Source of the DNA: Saprospiraceae bacterium
Lineage (GTDB): Bacteria > Bacteroidota > Bacteroidia > Chitinophagales > Saprospiraceae
NCBI GenBank assembly: GCA_015490715.1
Contig: WFXH01000102.1
Span: 24,075-88,074, forward strand
Reading direction: 5' to 3'
DNA length: 64,000 nt
The notes under the pieces were generated by a model that saw only the letters and a program-made list of their open reading frames with translations, ran no database searches and had not been told where the DNA came from. Made by a program: the position numbers and the translations under genes. Positions 9,303-19,729 of this stretch are shown one piece after another (position 1 is the stretch's first letter; each line of letters opens with the position of its first letter).

Positions 9303-10477
9303 TGGCGAAGGGAAAGGTGGGCATCATCGGTGCAGGGACGATGGGGGCAGGCATTGCCCAAGTAGCTGCCCTCGCTGGTCATCGCGTTGTACTCATCGAT
9401 ATTTTACAAGACCAGTTAAATCGTGCACAGAAGACGATCCACCATTTCATACAGAGAGCCGTAGAAAAGGGCAAGCTCTCCGAGCATGTCGCCGAGGCGG
9501 CCCTTGCATCATTGAGTTACACCACCGATTATAATGTGCTCACCGATGCCGTGTTGGTCATCGAAGCTGTCGTCGAAGACGAAGGGGTCAAAGCAGCCGT
9601 GTTGGAGGAGGTGTCCGGGCACGTAAGTCAGGAGTGCATCATTGCGACCAACACTTCATCGCTATCGGTGACGGCACTTTCGAGGAATGTGTCGGCACCA
9701 GAGCGTTTTCTGGGGCTGCACTTTTTCAATCCCGCCCCACTGATGGCATTGGTTGAAGTGGCTCCGACAGTAGCAACCTCTGAAGTGGTGTGTCGTCGTG
9801 CCGAACAGATGATGCGCGACTGGGGAAAGGAGGCGGTGCGTACGCAGGATTTGCCCGGGTTTATCGTCAATCGCATAGCGCGCCCCTATTACGGCGAAGC
9901 GCTTTGTATCGTCGAAGAGCGCCTCGCCACGGTTGAGCAGGTCGATCGCGCCATGAAATCGATCGGCGGCTTCCGCATGGGCCCCTTCGAACTGATGGAT
10001 CTCATCGGACTGGATGTCAACTACGCGGTCTCCGAACAGGTCTTCCAAGCCTTTTACTATGATCCACGATATCGCCCATCGCTCTTGCAGAAGAAGATGG
10101 TCGAGGCTGGGTGGCTCGGCAAGAAGACAGGGAAGGGGTTTTACACCTACGCATCGGAGCCCCCTGTGCCTACGCTATCGTGGCCCGTTCAACAGCCTAT
10201 TGGCGATGAGGAGATCTTTATGCGCATCCTATCGATGTTGATCAACGAGGCAGCTGATGCCGTAGTACGGGGGGTAGCCTCGAAAGAAGATGTCGAAACA
10301 GCGATGACGCGTGGGGTCAATTACCCTAAGGGATTGCTCCACTGGGCCGATGAAATCGGCATTCGTACGGTCGTCCGCCAACTGGATGCCCTTTTTGAGC
10401 GCTATCGCGACATGCGGTACCGATGTAGTCCGCTATTGCGCCAGATGGCGGCGAAGGATGCGCGTTTTTTTCATTGA
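9302..10477 (+). CDS. 3-hydroxyacyl-CoA dehydrogenase (PaaH/Hbd-like)
   Basis: NAD-dependent oxidation of 3-hydroxyacyl-CoA, 391 aa. The Rossmann motif [14 protein letters not shown] is near the N-terminus; the catalytic region [17 protein letters not shown] carries the family His, with the Ser/Asn patch in [12 protein letters not shown]. Two C-terminal dehydrogenase domains follow ([18 protein letters not shown]; a shorter repeat near 300-380 with [16 protein letters not shown]), as in PaaH. The ATG overlaps the preceding stop as TGATG, so the two are translationally coupled. Confidence 0.9.
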   Translation: MAKGKVGIIGAGTMGAGIAQVAALAGHRVVLIDILQDQLNRAQKTIHHFIQRAVEKGKLSEHVAEAALASLSYTTDYNVLTDAVLVIEAVVEDEGVKAAVLEEVSGHVSQECIIATNTSSLSVTALSRNVSAPERFLGLHFFNPAPLMALVEVAPTVATSEVVCRRAEQMMRDWGKEAVRTQDLPGFIVNRIARPYYGEALCIVEERLATVEQVDRAMKSIGGFRMGPFELMDLIGLDVNYAVSEQVFQAFYYDPRYRPSLLQKKMVEAGWLGKKTGKGFYTYASEPPVPTLSWPVQQPIGDEEIFMRILSMLINEAADAVVRGVASKEDVETAMTRGVNYPKGLLHWADEIGIRTVVRQLDALFERYRDMRYRCSPLLRQMAAKDARFFH

Positions 10478-10502
10478 CACAACAAACACTTGTGTAGATG
10501 TT

Positions 10503-10534
10503 TTGCAATAGTCAAAGACGTGCATTTATATTTG
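10503..10534 (+). promoter_or_regulatory. Bacteroidota-type promoter for tdh-kbl
   Basis: TATATTTG (10527-10534) matches TAnnTTTG and TTG at 10503-10505 lies 21 bases upstream, the same spacing as the promoter at 8469-8500. The leader to the ATG at 10617 is about 75 bases and contains GTATGAAAT (10589-10597). Confidence 0.6.
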
Positions 10535-10616
10535 TGCATAAAATGGGACGAATGAATCCGTGGAACCATTTTAGCGGTGTGTTTGGTGGTATGAAATTGT
10601 GAAAGTGATTGGGTAA

Positions 10617-11579
10617 ATGAAAGAGCGGATATTGGTCATTGGCGCAGCAGGTCAGATAGGTACGGCCCTCCTCGATGCCTTAATAGAAGCGTATTCCCGC
10701 GATGCAGTGCATGCTGCCGATATCCGTCCTATAGAATACGGTGGGCCGAGCTATCGCATGGACATCACTGTGCCTGCATCGGTGACGGAAGTCTTTCGGA
10801 AAGTGCGTCCCACGCAGGTCTATCACCTTGCTGCAATCCTATCCGCATCGGGGGAAAAAGATATCCATAAGACTTGGGCGGTCAATGTAGATGGCTACCG
10901 ACATGTATTGTTTCACTGTCGTGATTTTGAGGTCAAGAGGGTATTTTATCCGAGTACCATAGCGGTGTTTGGTCCCACTACGCCTAAGGAGAACACCCCG
11001 CAGGATACACCCCTGTTGCCCCAGACGGTCTACGGCATGAGCAAGGTGAGCGGGGAAATGTGGTCGCAGTACATGTATGCCAAATTTGGGCTCGACGTGC
11101 GCAGTCTTCGCTATCCGGGAGTGATCGGATGGCGGACCATTCCCTCTGGGGGAACCACGGATTACGCCGTAGAGATGTTTTATGCAGCTATCGAAGGGAA
11201 GACCTATCGCTGTTTTCTCGACCGTGATACTTATCTTCCGATGATGTACATGCCCGATGCTATCAAGGCGACCCTGCAACTCATGGAGGCAAGTACGGAA
11301 AAAATCACCCTGCACTATGGATATAACATCTCAGGCACGAACTTTGCTCCGAAAGACCTCGAAGCGTCCATACGAGAATTCATTCCCGACTTTCGGGTGG
11401 AGTATCGGCCCGACTATCGACAGGAGATTGCATCGACATGGGTGCGCAGCATTGATGATTCTGTAGCGCGAAGGGACTGGGGCTGGAAGCCCGAGTACGA
11501 CTTGCGGCGCATGACGGAGGACATGTTGATGCACTTGCAAAAAAAATTCAATAGCAGCATACCCGAACCCATCGAGTAG
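10617..11579 (+). CDS. tdh: L-threonine 3-dehydrogenase, short-chain (epimerase-like) type
   Basis: NAD-dependent oxidation of threonine to 2-amino-3-ketobutyrate, 320 aa. It belongs to the extended short-chain/UDP-galactose-epimerase-like family, not the zinc alcohol dehydrogenase family: NAD motif GAAGQIG at residues 9-15, [11 protein letters not shown] near 70-80, Ser113-Thr114 and the Y139-x3-K143 pair (VYGMSKVSG). The region [20 protein letters not shown] is diagnostic for this TDH group. The next gene, KBL, uses the product, which supports the assignment. Confidence 0.93.
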   Translation: MKERILVIGAAGQIGTALLDALIEAYSRDAVHAADIRPIEYGGPSYRMDITVPASVTEVFRKVRPTQVYHLAAILSASGEKDIHKTWAVNVDGYRHVLFHCRDFEVKRVFYPSTIAVFGPTTPKENTPQDTPLLPQTVYGMSKVSGEMWSQYMYAKFGLDVRSLRYPGVIGWRTIPSGGTTDYAVEMFYAAIEGKTYRCFLDRDTYLPMMYMPDAIKATLQLMEASTEKITLHYGYNISGTNFAPKDLEASIREFIPDFRVEYRPDYRQEIASTWVRSIDDSVARRDWGWKPEYDLRRMTEDMLMHLQKKFNSSIPEPIE

Positions 11580-11608
11580 CTCCATATCAGGTCAATAAAT
11601 CTTGTCTT

Positions 11609-12805
11609 ATGTTCGAACCCTACAGGAAGGCATTACAGCGCGAAATCGAAGAAATCAAACAGGCAGGCCTCTATAAAGCCGAGCGCATCATCACGACGCC
11701 CCAGGGAGCGTGTATTGCTACGACCGATATGTCGGAGGTGTTAAACTTTTGCGCCAACAATTACTTGGGTCTGTCCTCGCATCCGGAATTGATACGTGCG
11801 GCGAAAGAGACGATCGATGCCTATGGATTTGGGTTGTCTTCGGTGCGCTTCATCTGTGGTACGCAGTCGATTCACAAAGAGCTGGAGCAGAAGATTGCGG
11901 ACTTTGTGGGGATGGAGGATGCCATACTGTATTCATCGGCCTTTGATGCCAATGGCGGTCTGTTTGAACCCTTGCTCGGGCCTGAGGATGCGGTGATTTC
12001 CGACCGCCTCAACCATGCCTCCATCATTGACGGCATACGTCTGTGCAAGGCCAAGCGCTACGTGTATGCCAACAACGACATGGAGGATTTAGAGGACAAG
12101 CTTCGCCAGGCACGTGAAGACGGGGCCCGTAGGATCCTCATCGCGTCGGATGGGGTATTCTCGATGGATGGCATCATCGCGAAAGTGGATGAAATCTGTG
12201 ATTTGGCCGACAAGTACGAGGCCATGGTCATGATTGACGACAGCCATGCCACGGGCTTTATCGGCCCTAAGGGGCGGGGTACGCACGAATACCGCAATGC
12301 CATGGGGCGTGTGGATATCATCACTTCGACCTTTGGCAAGGCGCTGGGGGGTGCTTCGGGGGGATTTACCGCTGCAAGGAAGGAAATCGTAGAGATATTG
12401 CGTCAACGCTCACGCCCGTATTTGTTTTCCAATACCCTGGCGCCCGCTGTGGTTGGGGCCACCCTCAAAGCTCTTGACCTATTGACTGAGAGTACGGAGC
12501 TGCGCGACAAGCTCGAGTGGAACACGCGGTATTTTCGCGAGCACATGACCAGAGCGGGCTTTGACATCATCCCGGGCGAGCATCCCATCGTGCCCATCAT
12601 GATATACGATGCGCAGGTATCGCAGGTCTTCGCCGACGAGCTCCTCAAGGAAGGCATTTACGTCATTGGATTTTTCTATCCCGTTGTGCCCAGAGGGCAA
12701 GCGCGCATACGCGTACAGCTCTCGGCCCAACACGAAAAAGAACACCTCGATAAGGCCATTACGGCGTTTATTAAGGTAGGTCAAAAGCTTGGCATCATTA
12801 CATAG
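11609..12805 (+). CDS. kbl: 2-amino-3-ketobutyrate CoA ligase (glycine C-acetyltransferase)
   Basis: PLP enzyme of the alpha-oxoamine synthase family, 398 aa, cleaving 2-amino-3-ketobutyrate with CoA to glycine and acetyl-CoA. The PLP lysine is K244 in [14 protein letters not shown]; other family marks are [31 protein letters not shown] and [12 protein letters not shown]. It starts 29 bases after tdh, forming the usual two-gene threonine-degradation unit. SPT and KAS relatives differ at several of these motifs. Confidence 0.96.
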   Translation: MFEPYRKALQREIEEIKQAGLYKAERIITTPQGACIATTDMSEVLNFCANNYLGLSSHPELIRAAKETIDAYGFGLSSVRFICGTQSIHKELEQKIADFVGMEDAILYSSAFDANGGLFEPLLGPEDAVISDRLNHASIIDGIRLCKAKRYVYANNDMEDLEDKLRQAREDGARRILIASDGVFSMDGIIAKVDEICDLADKYEAMVMIDDSHATGFIGPKGRGTHEYRNAMGRVDIITSTFGKALGGASGGFTAARKEIVEILRQRSRPYLFSNTLAPAVVGATLKALDLLTESTELRDKLEWNTRYFREHMTRAGFDIIPGEHPIVPIMIYDAQVSQVFADELLKEGIYVIGFFYPVVPRGQARIRVQLSAQHEKEHLDKAITAFIKVGQKLGIIT

Positions 12806-12808
12806 GGT

Positions 12809-13312
12809 ATGCAGGGGATGGTACAGCGCAAGTCAACGCTCTGGAGAATGTTGATCTTGGGGAGCTTACTGGCCGCTGTGGCCATAGTGCAATGCCGACG
12901 TACGAAGTTTTCCTCTGTGCCGGCCATAGAAATTCTCGGCATTTCCAGAGATACGATGGTGCAGGGTGCGTTCAATCAAGATTCTATTTTGGTCTACCTG
13001 GCCATACGCGATGGCGATGGCGACATCGGCGAGGGCCCGGACGACACGCTTCCCAACATTGAGATTACCCTGATCAATACAGGCGTCGTCGAATACATCC
13101 GTATGCCTGAAATCGAGCACAACGCTTCGCCCATTTATGCAGAAGCCACCGTGCGCATCTACACGACATGCTGTGTATATGACGATGCGATTCCGCCCTG
13201 TACACCTACCGACAGTGTACAGCATCTCGTCTATCAAATACGCATCAGAGACCAACGAGGGCAATGGTCCAATAGCGTACAAACTACACCCATCGCATTA
13301 CTCTGCCGATGA
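12809..13312 (+). CDS. Probable lipoprotein with DGDGDIG motif
   Basis: Protein of 167 aa (or 164 from an ATG at 12818). A basic N-terminus and hydrophobic segment (LILGSLLAAVAIVQC) end in a Cys near residue 29 that could be lipidated; Gln before the Cys is atypical. The mature part has an acidic DGDGDIGEGPDD stretch resembling small Bacteroidota lipoproteins of unknown role, plus a CC and a Cys-rich C-terminal half that may form disulfides. It begins three bases after the kbl stop, so it is cotranscribed. Function unknown. Confidence 0.7.
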   Translation: MQGMVQRKSTLWRMLILGSLLAAVAIVQCRRTKFSSVPAIEILGISRDTMVQGAFNQDSILVYLAIRDGDGDIGEGPDDTLPNIEITLINTGVVEYIRMPEIEHNASPIYAEATVRIYTTCCVYDDAIPPCTPTDSVQHLVYQIRIRDQRGQWSNSVQTTPIALLCR

Positions 13313-13351
13313 GCACGATTTTATGACCAAACGATAAAAGGATTGGATGCA

Positions 13352-14224
13352 ATGGAGAAGATGAGTGCTTCGGAGCTCGTACTTACCCCAGAGGGGCGTG
13401 TCTACCACCTGCATCTCCTCCCAGAGGAAGTGGCGACGACTATCTTTACAGTGGGCGATCCCGGCCGCGTCGAGCTGGTCTCTCGGAGATTTGATAAAAT
13501 TGAGCATCGCGTGGCCCATCGGGAATTTGTGACCCACACGGGATTTATCGGTTCCAGGCGTGTGAGTGTCCTCTCGACGGGTATCGGCCCCGACAACATC
13601 GACATCGTACTCAATGAGCTGGATGCCCTCTTCAATGTCAATTTGAAGACGCGTGAGGTGCGCCTCAATCCCATCAGCTTGGACATTATACGGCTCGGCA
13701 CGTCGGGGGCTATCCAACCCGATTTGGCACCGGGCACCCTGGTGGCTTCGCGTATGGCCATCGGTCTGGACAATTTGCTCTTTTATTACAAGAGGCAGAT
13801 GAAAGAGGAGGAAGCTGAGCTTGAGGAAGCCTTTTATGACTTTTGTGAAAACATGCGGCTGCCCACGAAGGTATACTTTGCTGTACCCGAATGGCCGGAA
13901 GTGATGGATTTGCCGTCGGATATCCCCCGGGGCATTACCCTGACATGTCCGGGCTTTTACGGACCCCAAGCGCGCAGTTTGCGCCTCGAAGCAGCTGCTC
14001 CTCATATGCCCGATTACTTCATGAATTTCGAGTACAAAGGACTACGTATCACCAACATCGAGATGGAGTCGGCAGCCATTTTTGGCCTTGCCAACATGTT
14101 AGGGCACCGCGCACTATCGATCAATGTAATATTAGCCAATCGCTTGCAGGGGACCTTTGTCGACGACTACGATGCAGCGATCGACAAGCTCATCGACCAG
14201 GCATTGAGCTGGATGCGGTTTTAG
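13352..14224 (+). CDS. Nucleoside phosphorylase (uridine/purine phosphorylase family)
   Basis: PNP/UDP-family phosphorylase of about 290 aa that would split nucleosides with phosphate. Visible signatures: [13 protein letters not shown] (phosphate site), [37 protein letters not shown], and the ribose/base-site [17 protein letters not shown]. The start is the ATG at 13352; a TTG at 13343 and an ATG at 13361 are alternatives. Resembles uridine phosphorylase more than PNP, but base specificity is not certain. Its stop overlaps the stop of the convergent transaldolase. Confidence 0.88.
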   Translation: MEKMSASELVLTPEGRVYHLHLLPEEVATTIFTVGDPGRVELVSRRFDKIEHRVAHREFVTHTGFIGSRRVSVLSTGIGPDNIDIVLNELDALFNVNLKTREVRLNPISLDIIRLGTSGAIQPDLAPGTLVASRMAIGLDNLLFYYKRQMKEEEAELEEAFYDFCENMRLPTKVYFAVPEWPEVMDLPSDIPRGITLTCPGFYGPQARSLRLEAAAPHMPDYFMNFEYKGLRITNIEMESAAIFGLANMLGHRALSINVILANRLQGTFVDDYDAAIDKLIDQALSWMRF

Positions 14225-14877
14225 CCCTGCGATTGGCGAAAGTCGCGGAGAAACTTTTCGAGACCAATATCGGTCAGGGGGTGTTTAAACAGCCCCTTGA
14301 TCGAGGCCAGTGGGCAGGTGACGATGTCGGCTCCAGCTTTTGCGGCTTCGACGATGTGGCGGGCACTGCGGATCGAGGCTGCCAACACTTCGGTTTCAAA
14401 GCCCTGGATTTCGTAGATTTCGACGATTTCTTCGATGAGCGCGATGCCGTCCCAGGTGATGTCGTCGATGCGTCCGATGAAGGGACTGACATAAGTGGCA
14501 CCGGCCTTGGCTGCCAGTAGTGCTTGCCCCGCCGAAAAGACCAGAGTGCAGTTGGTGGGAATGCCTTCGTCGCGCAATGCGCTCAGGGCCTTAACTCCAT
14601 CGGGTATCATCGGTATTTTGACTACTATGCGGCGATCGATAGAAGCGAGGGCCTTTGCTTCGGCCATCATCGAGTCGTAATCGGTACTGATGACCTCCGC
14701 ACTGACTGGCCCGTCGACGAGTTCGCAAATCTTCCGGTAGTGCTCGCGTATAGCTTCCTCCCCTTTGATGCCCACTTTGGCCATGAGACTGGGATTGGTC
14801 GTCACGCCATCTAAAATGCCCAGCTGCTTGGCCTCTTTGATTTCGTCTATATTGGCCGTATCGATGAAAAATTTCAT
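14221..14877 (-). CDS. Transaldolase-like protein (fructose-6-phosphate aldolase group)
   Basis: Short transaldolase subfamily, 218 aa. The Schiff-base lysine lies in IVVKIPMI (residue about 86). Other marks: [54 protein letters not shown] and the C-terminal [20 protein letters not shown]. Members act as transaldolase in the pentose phosphate pathway or as fructose-6-phosphate aldolase; the sequence alone does not separate them. The ATG at 14877 is preferred to a TTG at 14883. Confidence 0.92.
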   Translation of the reverse strand: MKFFIDTANIDEIKEAKQLGILDGVTTNPSLMAKVGIKGEEAIREHYRKICELVDGPVSAEVISTDYDSMMAEAKALASIDRRIVVKIPMIPDGVKALSALRDEGIPTNCTLVFSAGQALLAAKAGATYVSPFIGRIDDITWDGIALIEEIVEIYEIQGFETEVLAASIRSARHIVEAAKAGADIVTCPLASIKGLFKHPLTDIGLEKFLRDFRQSQG

Positions 14878-14898
14878 ACTCAAACAGTTATTTCTTCA

Positions 14899-14906
14899 CA
14901 AAGATA
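14899..14906 (-). promoter_or_regulatory. Promoter -7 element for the transaldolase gene
   Basis: TATCTTTG on the minus strand, an exact TAnnTTTG match, ends 22 bases before the ATG at 14877. No clear -33 TTG was found at 19-21 bases. Confidence 0.5.
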
Positions 14907-15037
14907 CACAAGCCCAGGAGGATGGGATGGGGTTGAATGTATACAATGCGGTAATAAGCCCCTATGGCCAGCGTTTTATATCGTAGAATTCACCGTTTTA
15001 TACGTGATCGAAAGCGATTTTTGAGAAATACACGCCG

Positions 15038-17434
15038 ATGAAGTCAAAACGCATACCCCGTGTACGCAAGGTTGCGGTATTGGGAGCAGGGGTGATGGGA
15101 AGTGCGCTGGCCTGTCACATGGCCAATGCCGGCATGGAAGTGTTGCTCCTCGATATCGTGACGCCCGGTTTGAGTGAGGAGGAAAGAGCCTCGAAGCAAC
15201 ACCGCGATCGGTTGGTCAACGAAAATCTCGAGCGCACTTTGCGGTCGAAACCCTCGCCGATCTTTACCCAATCGCTGCGCCGCTATATTCAGACGGGCAA
15301 TTTTGAGGATGATCTGCCTAAGATCGCCGATTGCGATTGGATCATTGAGGCCGTGGTGGAGCGGCTCGATATTAAGCGTTCGCTGTTTGAGAGGGTGGAG
15401 CAATATCGCCGAGCAGATGCCATTGTCTCGTCGAATACTTCGGGCATACCCATACACATGATGGCGGAAGGGAGGAGCGCGGAATTCCGCGCACACTTTC
15501 TGGGGACGCATTTTTTCAATCCTCCGCGCTACATGCAGCTACTCGAGCTCATACCGGGTCCCGACACTGATCCGGCGATTGTGCAGTTTATGCAGAGCTG
15601 GGGCGATCGCATCTTGGGCAAGACGACGGTCGTGTGCAAAGACACGCCGGGCTTTATCGCCAACCGCATTGGTGTCTACGCAATGGCTAAGATATTCGAG
15701 CTGGCCGAAAAGTACGGCTTGACACCTGCGGAAGTAGATAAATTGACAGGGCCACTCATTGGCAGGCCTAAGACGGGAACGTTTCGCTTAGGAGACCTCG
15801 TCGGGCTCGATGTGGCCGTCAAAGTCATTGAAGATCTCAAGAAACACCTTCCGCACGACAGCTTTATCCAGCAGCTGCGCATGCCGAAGTTTGTGGAGTA
15901 TTTGATCCAAAAAAGATACTTCGGCAATAAGTCAGGGCGGGGATTCTACTACAAGACCGACGAGCGCGACGAACGCGGTAAGCGCATCATCCAGCAAATC
16001 GACTTTGAGAGCTTCGAATACCACCCCGTAGAACGTCCTAACCTCGAAATCCTCGCTACGGCTAAGGCTTTGGATAGTGTAGCCGAGCGCTTGCGTCTGA
16101 TGTTTAAGTCGGACGACAGGGGCTCAAAGTTGGTGCGTGAGCATTTCCTGTCGCTCTTTGCCTATGCTTCGCACTGTGCTCCGGAGATTGCGGATTCCAT
16201 CTACGATATCGATCGGGCGATGAAGGCGGGCTTCAACTGGCAATACGGCCCCTTTGAGTATTGGGATATGCTCGGCTTGGAGGAGACCGTGGGTGAGATG
16301 CAAGCAGAGGGATATCCGCCGGCACCCTGGGTGGAGCAAATGCTCGAACAGGGCATTACACAATTTTATCGCCGAGAGGGGCGCCAGCGTCAGTACTACG
16401 ATTTTATCGATAAGCGCTACGCAGTGGTGCCCGATCAGATGGAGTTTTTGGTGTTGAGCGAGCTGGATGCCGTGGTCTGGCAAAACGAAGAGATACGCCT
16501 CCACGATATCGGCGATGGGGTGCTCTGTGTGGAGTTTACTTCGCCCAACAACACGATTGGTGAAGGGGTGTTGCGTGGTCTGGATCACAGTATCACATTG
16601 GCTGAAGAGGAAGGATGGCAGGGGGTGGTGATAGGCAACAACGCTGAGCACTTCAGCGTGGGAGCCAATTTGATGCTCATCGGCATGATGGCTTTTCAAA
16701 AACAGTTTGATCAGCTCGATGAGGCCGTGCGGATGTTTCAGCGCGTCAATATGCGTCTGCGTTACGCGGCAGTGCCCGTAGTAGCAGCGGTGCAGGGCTA
16801 TACGTTTGGTGGAGGCGTGGAAATGATGATGCATTGCGACCGGGTCGTGGCAGCAGCGGAGAGCTATATCGGCCTCGTGGAAGTCGGGGTAGGCCTCATC
16901 CCCGGCGGAGGGGGAACGAAGGAATTTGCCCTGCGGATTTCTGAGTCTTTTCACAAAGATGACAATCAGATACCTCTGCTCATTGAGGGATTGCGTACCT
17001 TGGCTACTGCCACGGTGGCCACCTCGGCACTGGAGGCGTATGAGCACAAGTACCTGCTTCGCTATCGCGACACTTACGTCATGCATCGCCAGCGCAACCT
17101 CACCGAAGCCAAAAAAGCGGTCTTGCAGATGGCACCGTACTATGTGCCGCCACGGCCGACCGAAGTGACGGTACTCGGCAGAACAGGTCTCGGTGCTTGT
17201 CTTGTGGCTATTAATGAGTTGTATCGGGCGGGATGGGCAACGGAGTACGATGCACATATTGCCAAAAAACTCGCCTGGGTACTCTGCGGGGGAGATATCA
17301 CGGGTCAGCAGACGGTCAGTGAATGGTATCTCCTCGACCTCGAGCGCGAGGCCTTTTTAAGCCTTTGCGGTGAGGCCAAGACCTTGGAGCGCATTCAATA
17401 CATGCTCGAGCACAAAAAACCATTGCGCAACTAA
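15038..17434 (+). CDS. Fused 3-hydroxyacyl-CoA dehydrogenase/enoyl-CoA hydratase (FadN type)
   Basis: Bifunctional beta-oxidation enzyme of 798 aa. The dehydrogenase comes first (NAD motif VAVLGAGVMGSALACHMANA at about 12-31; GTHFFNPPRYMQLLELIPG; CKDTPGFIANRIGVYAM), and the crotonase domain follows at about 490-650 (NNAEHFSVGANLML; AAVQGYTFGGGVEMMMHCDR). This order matches Bacillus FadN; E. coli FadB/FadJ is hydratase-first. The thiolase 18 bases downstream would complete the cycle. Soluble, cytoplasmic. Confidence 0.93.
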   Translation: MKSKRIPRVRKVAVLGAGVMGSALACHMANAGMEVLLLDIVTPGLSEEERASKQHRDRLVNENLERTLRSKPSPIFTQSLRRYIQTGNFEDDLPKIADCDWIIEAVVERLDIKRSLFERVEQYRRADAIVSSNTSGIPIHMMAEGRSAEFRAHFLGTHFFNPPRYMQLLELIPGPDTDPAIVQFMQSWGDRILGKTTVVCKDTPGFIANRIGVYAMAKIFELAEKYGLTPAEVDKLTGPLIGRPKTGTFRLGDLVGLDVAVKVIEDLKKHLPHDSFIQQLRMPKFVEYLIQKRYFGNKSGRGFYYKTDERDERGKRIIQQIDFESFEYHPVERPNLEILATAKALDSVAERLRLMFKSDDRGSKLVREHFLSLFAYASHCAPEIADSIYDIDRAMKAGFNWQYGPFEYWDMLGLEETVGEMQAEGYPPAPWVEQMLEQGITQFYRREGRQRQYYDFIDKRYAVVPDQMEFLVLSELDAVVWQNEEIRLHDIGDGVLCVEFTSPNNTIGEGVLRGLDHSITLAEEEGWQGVVIGNNAEHFSVGANLMLIGMMAFQKQFDQLDEAVRMFQRVNMRLRYAAVPVVAAVQGYTFGGGVEMMMHCDRVVAAAESYIGLVEVGVGLIPGGGGTKEFALRISESFHKDDNQIPLLIEGLRTLATATVATSALEAYEHKYLLRYRDTYVMHRQRNLTEAKKAVLQMAPYYVPPRPTEVTVLGRTGLGACLVAINELYRAGWATEYDAHIAKKLAWVLCGGDITGQQTVSEWYLLDLEREAFLSLCGEAKTLERIQYMLEHKKPLRN

Positions 17435-17452
17435 AGGACAAATCTACAGTCT

Positions 17453-18622
17453 ATGGAAGCATATATCGTCAGCGCGTATCGCACAGCAGTAGGCAAGGCC
17501 AAAAAGGGGGCGTTGAGGCACGTGCGTTCCGATGATTTAGGCGTGGCGGTCATCCAGCATTTGATGCGGCAGCATCCGCAGATACGTCCCGAAGATGTCG
17601 ACGATGTCGTTACGGGATGTGCTGTGCCCGAGGGGGAGCAAGGACTGCAAATTGGCCGCTTAGTGGCATTGCGCGCATTGGGGATTGATGTGCCGGGTGT
17701 GACTGTCAATCGCTATTGCGGATCGGGCCTCGAAGCCATTGCCATCGCAGTGGCAAAGATACGCGCTGGGATGGGGCACTGTTATATCGCAGGGGGCATT
17801 GAGTCGATGAGCATGGTGCCTATGACGGGATACAAATTTGCACCCAACTATATCTTTGGCAGCGAGCATCCCGATTATCTCGTTTCTATGGGCCTGACGG
17901 CAGAGGCCTTGGCCGAAAAATACGGCATCAGCAGGGAGGAGCAAGACGCCTTTGCTTTGCGCTCGCATCGACGGGCGGCCCAGGCCATTGATCAGGGGTA
18001 CTTCGAGAGTCAAATCGTGCCCTTTACGGTGTATGAAAAGACGGTCGAGGGGCGGGAGGTGCACACGCAGACGTTTGAGTTTAAAGTCGACGAGGGCGTT
18101 CGTCGGGACACATCTATGGAGGCGCTTGCGCGTCTCAAACCCGTCTTCAAAAAGGATGGGACGGTGACGGCGGGCAATGCGTCGCAGACATCCGATGGCG
18201 CCTCTTACGTATTGGTGGTCAGCGAGGAGCGCCTCAAAGAGTGGGGCCTCAAACCCATGGGACGCATGATCCAATGTGCGGTGGCTGGTGTAGAGCCCTA
18301 TTACATGGGTATCGGCCCCGTCAAGGCGATACCTAAAGCGCTCAAGTGGTCGGGCCTTCGGCTGAGCGATATCGAGCTCATCGAGCTCAACGAGGCATTT
18401 GCGGCGCAGTCCCTTGCCGTGATTCGCGAGGCGGAGCTCGATCCCGACATCGTCAACATCAATGGTGGAGCCATAGCACTGGGGCATCCGTTGGGCTGTA
18501 CGGGAGCTAAGCTGACGACCCAGATACTACACGACCTGCATCGCTTAGACAAGCGTTACGGCATGGTGACGGCTTGCATAGGAGGTGGCCAGGGCATTGC
18601 CGCCGTCTTCGAGCGGCTGTAA
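17453..18622 (+). CDS. fadA: Acetyl-CoA C-acyltransferase (beta-oxidation thiolase)
   Basis: Thiolase of 389 aa. The nucleophile is C89 (NRYCGSGLEAI), with H345 (GHPLGCTGA) and the acid/base C375 (ACIGGGQG). The pattern GIESMSMVPMTGYKF and LNEAFAAQSLAVIREAELD fits the degradative FadA/FadI group. Adjacent to the fused dehydrogenase/hydratase, so it probably performs the last beta-oxidation step. Confidence 0.95.
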   Translation: MEAYIVSAYRTAVGKAKKGALRHVRSDDLGVAVIQHLMRQHPQIRPEDVDDVVTGCAVPEGEQGLQIGRLVALRALGIDVPGVTVNRYCGSGLEAIAIAVAKIRAGMGHCYIAGGIESMSMVPMTGYKFAPNYIFGSEHPDYLVSMGLTAEALAEKYGISREEQDAFALRSHRRAAQAIDQGYFESQIVPFTVYEKTVEGREVHTQTFEFKVDEGVRRDTSMEALARLKPVFKKDGTVTAGNASQTSDGASYVLVVSEERLKEWGLKPMGRMIQCAVAGVEPYYMGIGPVKAIPKALKWSGLRLSDIELIELNEAFAAQSLAVIREAELDPDIVNINGGAIALGHPLGCTGAKLTTQILHDLHRLDKRYGMVTACIGGGQGIAAVFERL

Positions 18623-18642
18623 TGCGCAAGACTGCTTTTAGG

Positions 18643-18662
18643 GTATGAAATGGTTGGCTCCG
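18643..18662 (+). repeat. GTATGAAATGGTT repeat, copy A
   Basis: Exact copy of the 12-base word GTATGAAATGGT, extended to a 20-base segment that differs at only two positions from the copy at 34863-34882. It lies in the 63-base convergent gap between the thiolase and queG. The ATG inside it opens a 14-codon frame (MKWLAPPLWRALGY) that stops at 18689. Whether the frame is translated is unknown. Confidence 0.6.
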
Positions 18663-18685
18663 CCTTTGTGGCGCGCTTTAGGCTA

Positions 18686-19654
18686 TTAGAGAGTGCCTCC
18701 GTGGTCGTGGTCGAACACAAAGTGGATATTGCGCATGATTCCGCGGTATTTGGCGCGTTGCAAGGGCGTTCCTGCAAAGTGGAGGTCGAAGTCTTCCGGG
18801 GTGAGTTGTTTCCACTGCTCTACGGGCTGGAACAGCAAAGGGCTTCGCGGTTGAAAGTCGGGCTCGTCGTGAGGTCGGGCAAAGCGATTCCATGGACATA
18901 CTTCCTGGCAGATGTCGCAGCCAAAGATCCAACGTGACCATTGGTGGCGGTAGTCTTCAGGTATGGGATGCTCGGCTTTGAGCTCAATCGTCAGGTAGGA
19001 GATACAACGGCGTGCATCGAGTACGTAGCCCTGTGGGGTAATGGCACCTGTGGGACAGGCATCAATACAGCGCCGACAGCGTCCGCAATGGTCGGCCATC
19101 GGGCTATCTGGAGCGAGCTCGAGATTGGTGATCATCACCGCTAAGAAGACATAAGAGCCATAGCGGGGATGAATGACTAAGGTATTTTTACCCTGCCAGC
19201 CAAGGCCTGCGCGCACGGCCCATTGGCGCTCCAATACGGGGGAGGAATCGACGAAATAGCGCCCTTCGAGGTGGGGGAATCGCTCGCGTAGAAGCGCATA
19301 GAGGCGTTTGAGTTTTTTCTTCAGTACGCGGTGATAATCGCGGCCGTGGGCGTAGATAGAGACGCGCGGAATGCGGTCGTCTGGTGGGGTGTGGGTAGCA
19401 TAATAGTTGTAGGATAGGCAAATGATGGATTGCGCACCGGGGACGAGGGCTCGTGGATCGAAGCGTTTGTCTAAGTGTTTTTCCATATAGTGCATGGTAG
19501 CGTGATAGCCCTGGCGAAGCCACTGGAGATACTGCTGGCGCATGGTGTCGTCGACGGCTTCTGCCGGTGCGATGCCCACATTGAGAAATCCCAATTGGCG
19601 GGCGATGCGCTTGATTTCTTCTGCTGCCGCTTCGGGGTTATAATTGCGTTTCAT
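18686..19654 (-). CDS. queG: Epoxyqueuosine reductase QueG
   Basis: Cobalamin- and iron-sulfur-dependent enzyme that makes queuosine from epoxyqueuosine in tRNA; 322 aa. Two [4Fe-4S] motifs are seen: C190-x2-C193-x2-C196-x3-C200 (HCGRCRRCIDACPTGAI) and C246-x2-C249-x3-C253 (CDICQEVCPWN), with C217 as a further candidate ligand. The catalytic Asp is D135 in FVDSSPVLER. The HEAT-repeat extension of longer QueG proteins is absent, as in many bacteria. No other queuosine gene is nearby. Confidence 0.95.
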   Translation of the reverse strand: MKRNYNPEAAAEEIKRIARQLGFLNVGIAPAEAVDDTMRQQYLQWLRQGYHATMHYMEKHLDKRFDPRALVPGAQSIICLSYNYYATHTPPDDRIPRVSIYAHGRDYHRVLKKKLKRLYALLRERFPHLEGRYFVDSSPVLERQWAVRAGLGWQGKNTLVIHPRYGSYVFLAVMITNLELAPDSPMADHCGRCRRCIDACPTGAITPQGYVLDARRCISYLTIELKAEHPIPEDYRHQWSRWIFGCDICQEVCPWNRFARPHDEPDFQPRSPLLFQPVEQWKQLTPEDFDLHFAGTPLQRAKYRGIMRNIHFVFDHDHGGTL

Positions 19655-19729
19655 GCCAGAGCCTCTATAACAGATAACGCTCCTGTGCTTAGAGGGATCA
19701 CGGAGGATGTAAATAGGAGGCTAAGTGAA

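Noticed and set aside
16124..17257. A 377-codon minus-strand frame inside the FadN-type gene
   Set aside because: His- and Cys-rich translation typical of an antisense shadow.
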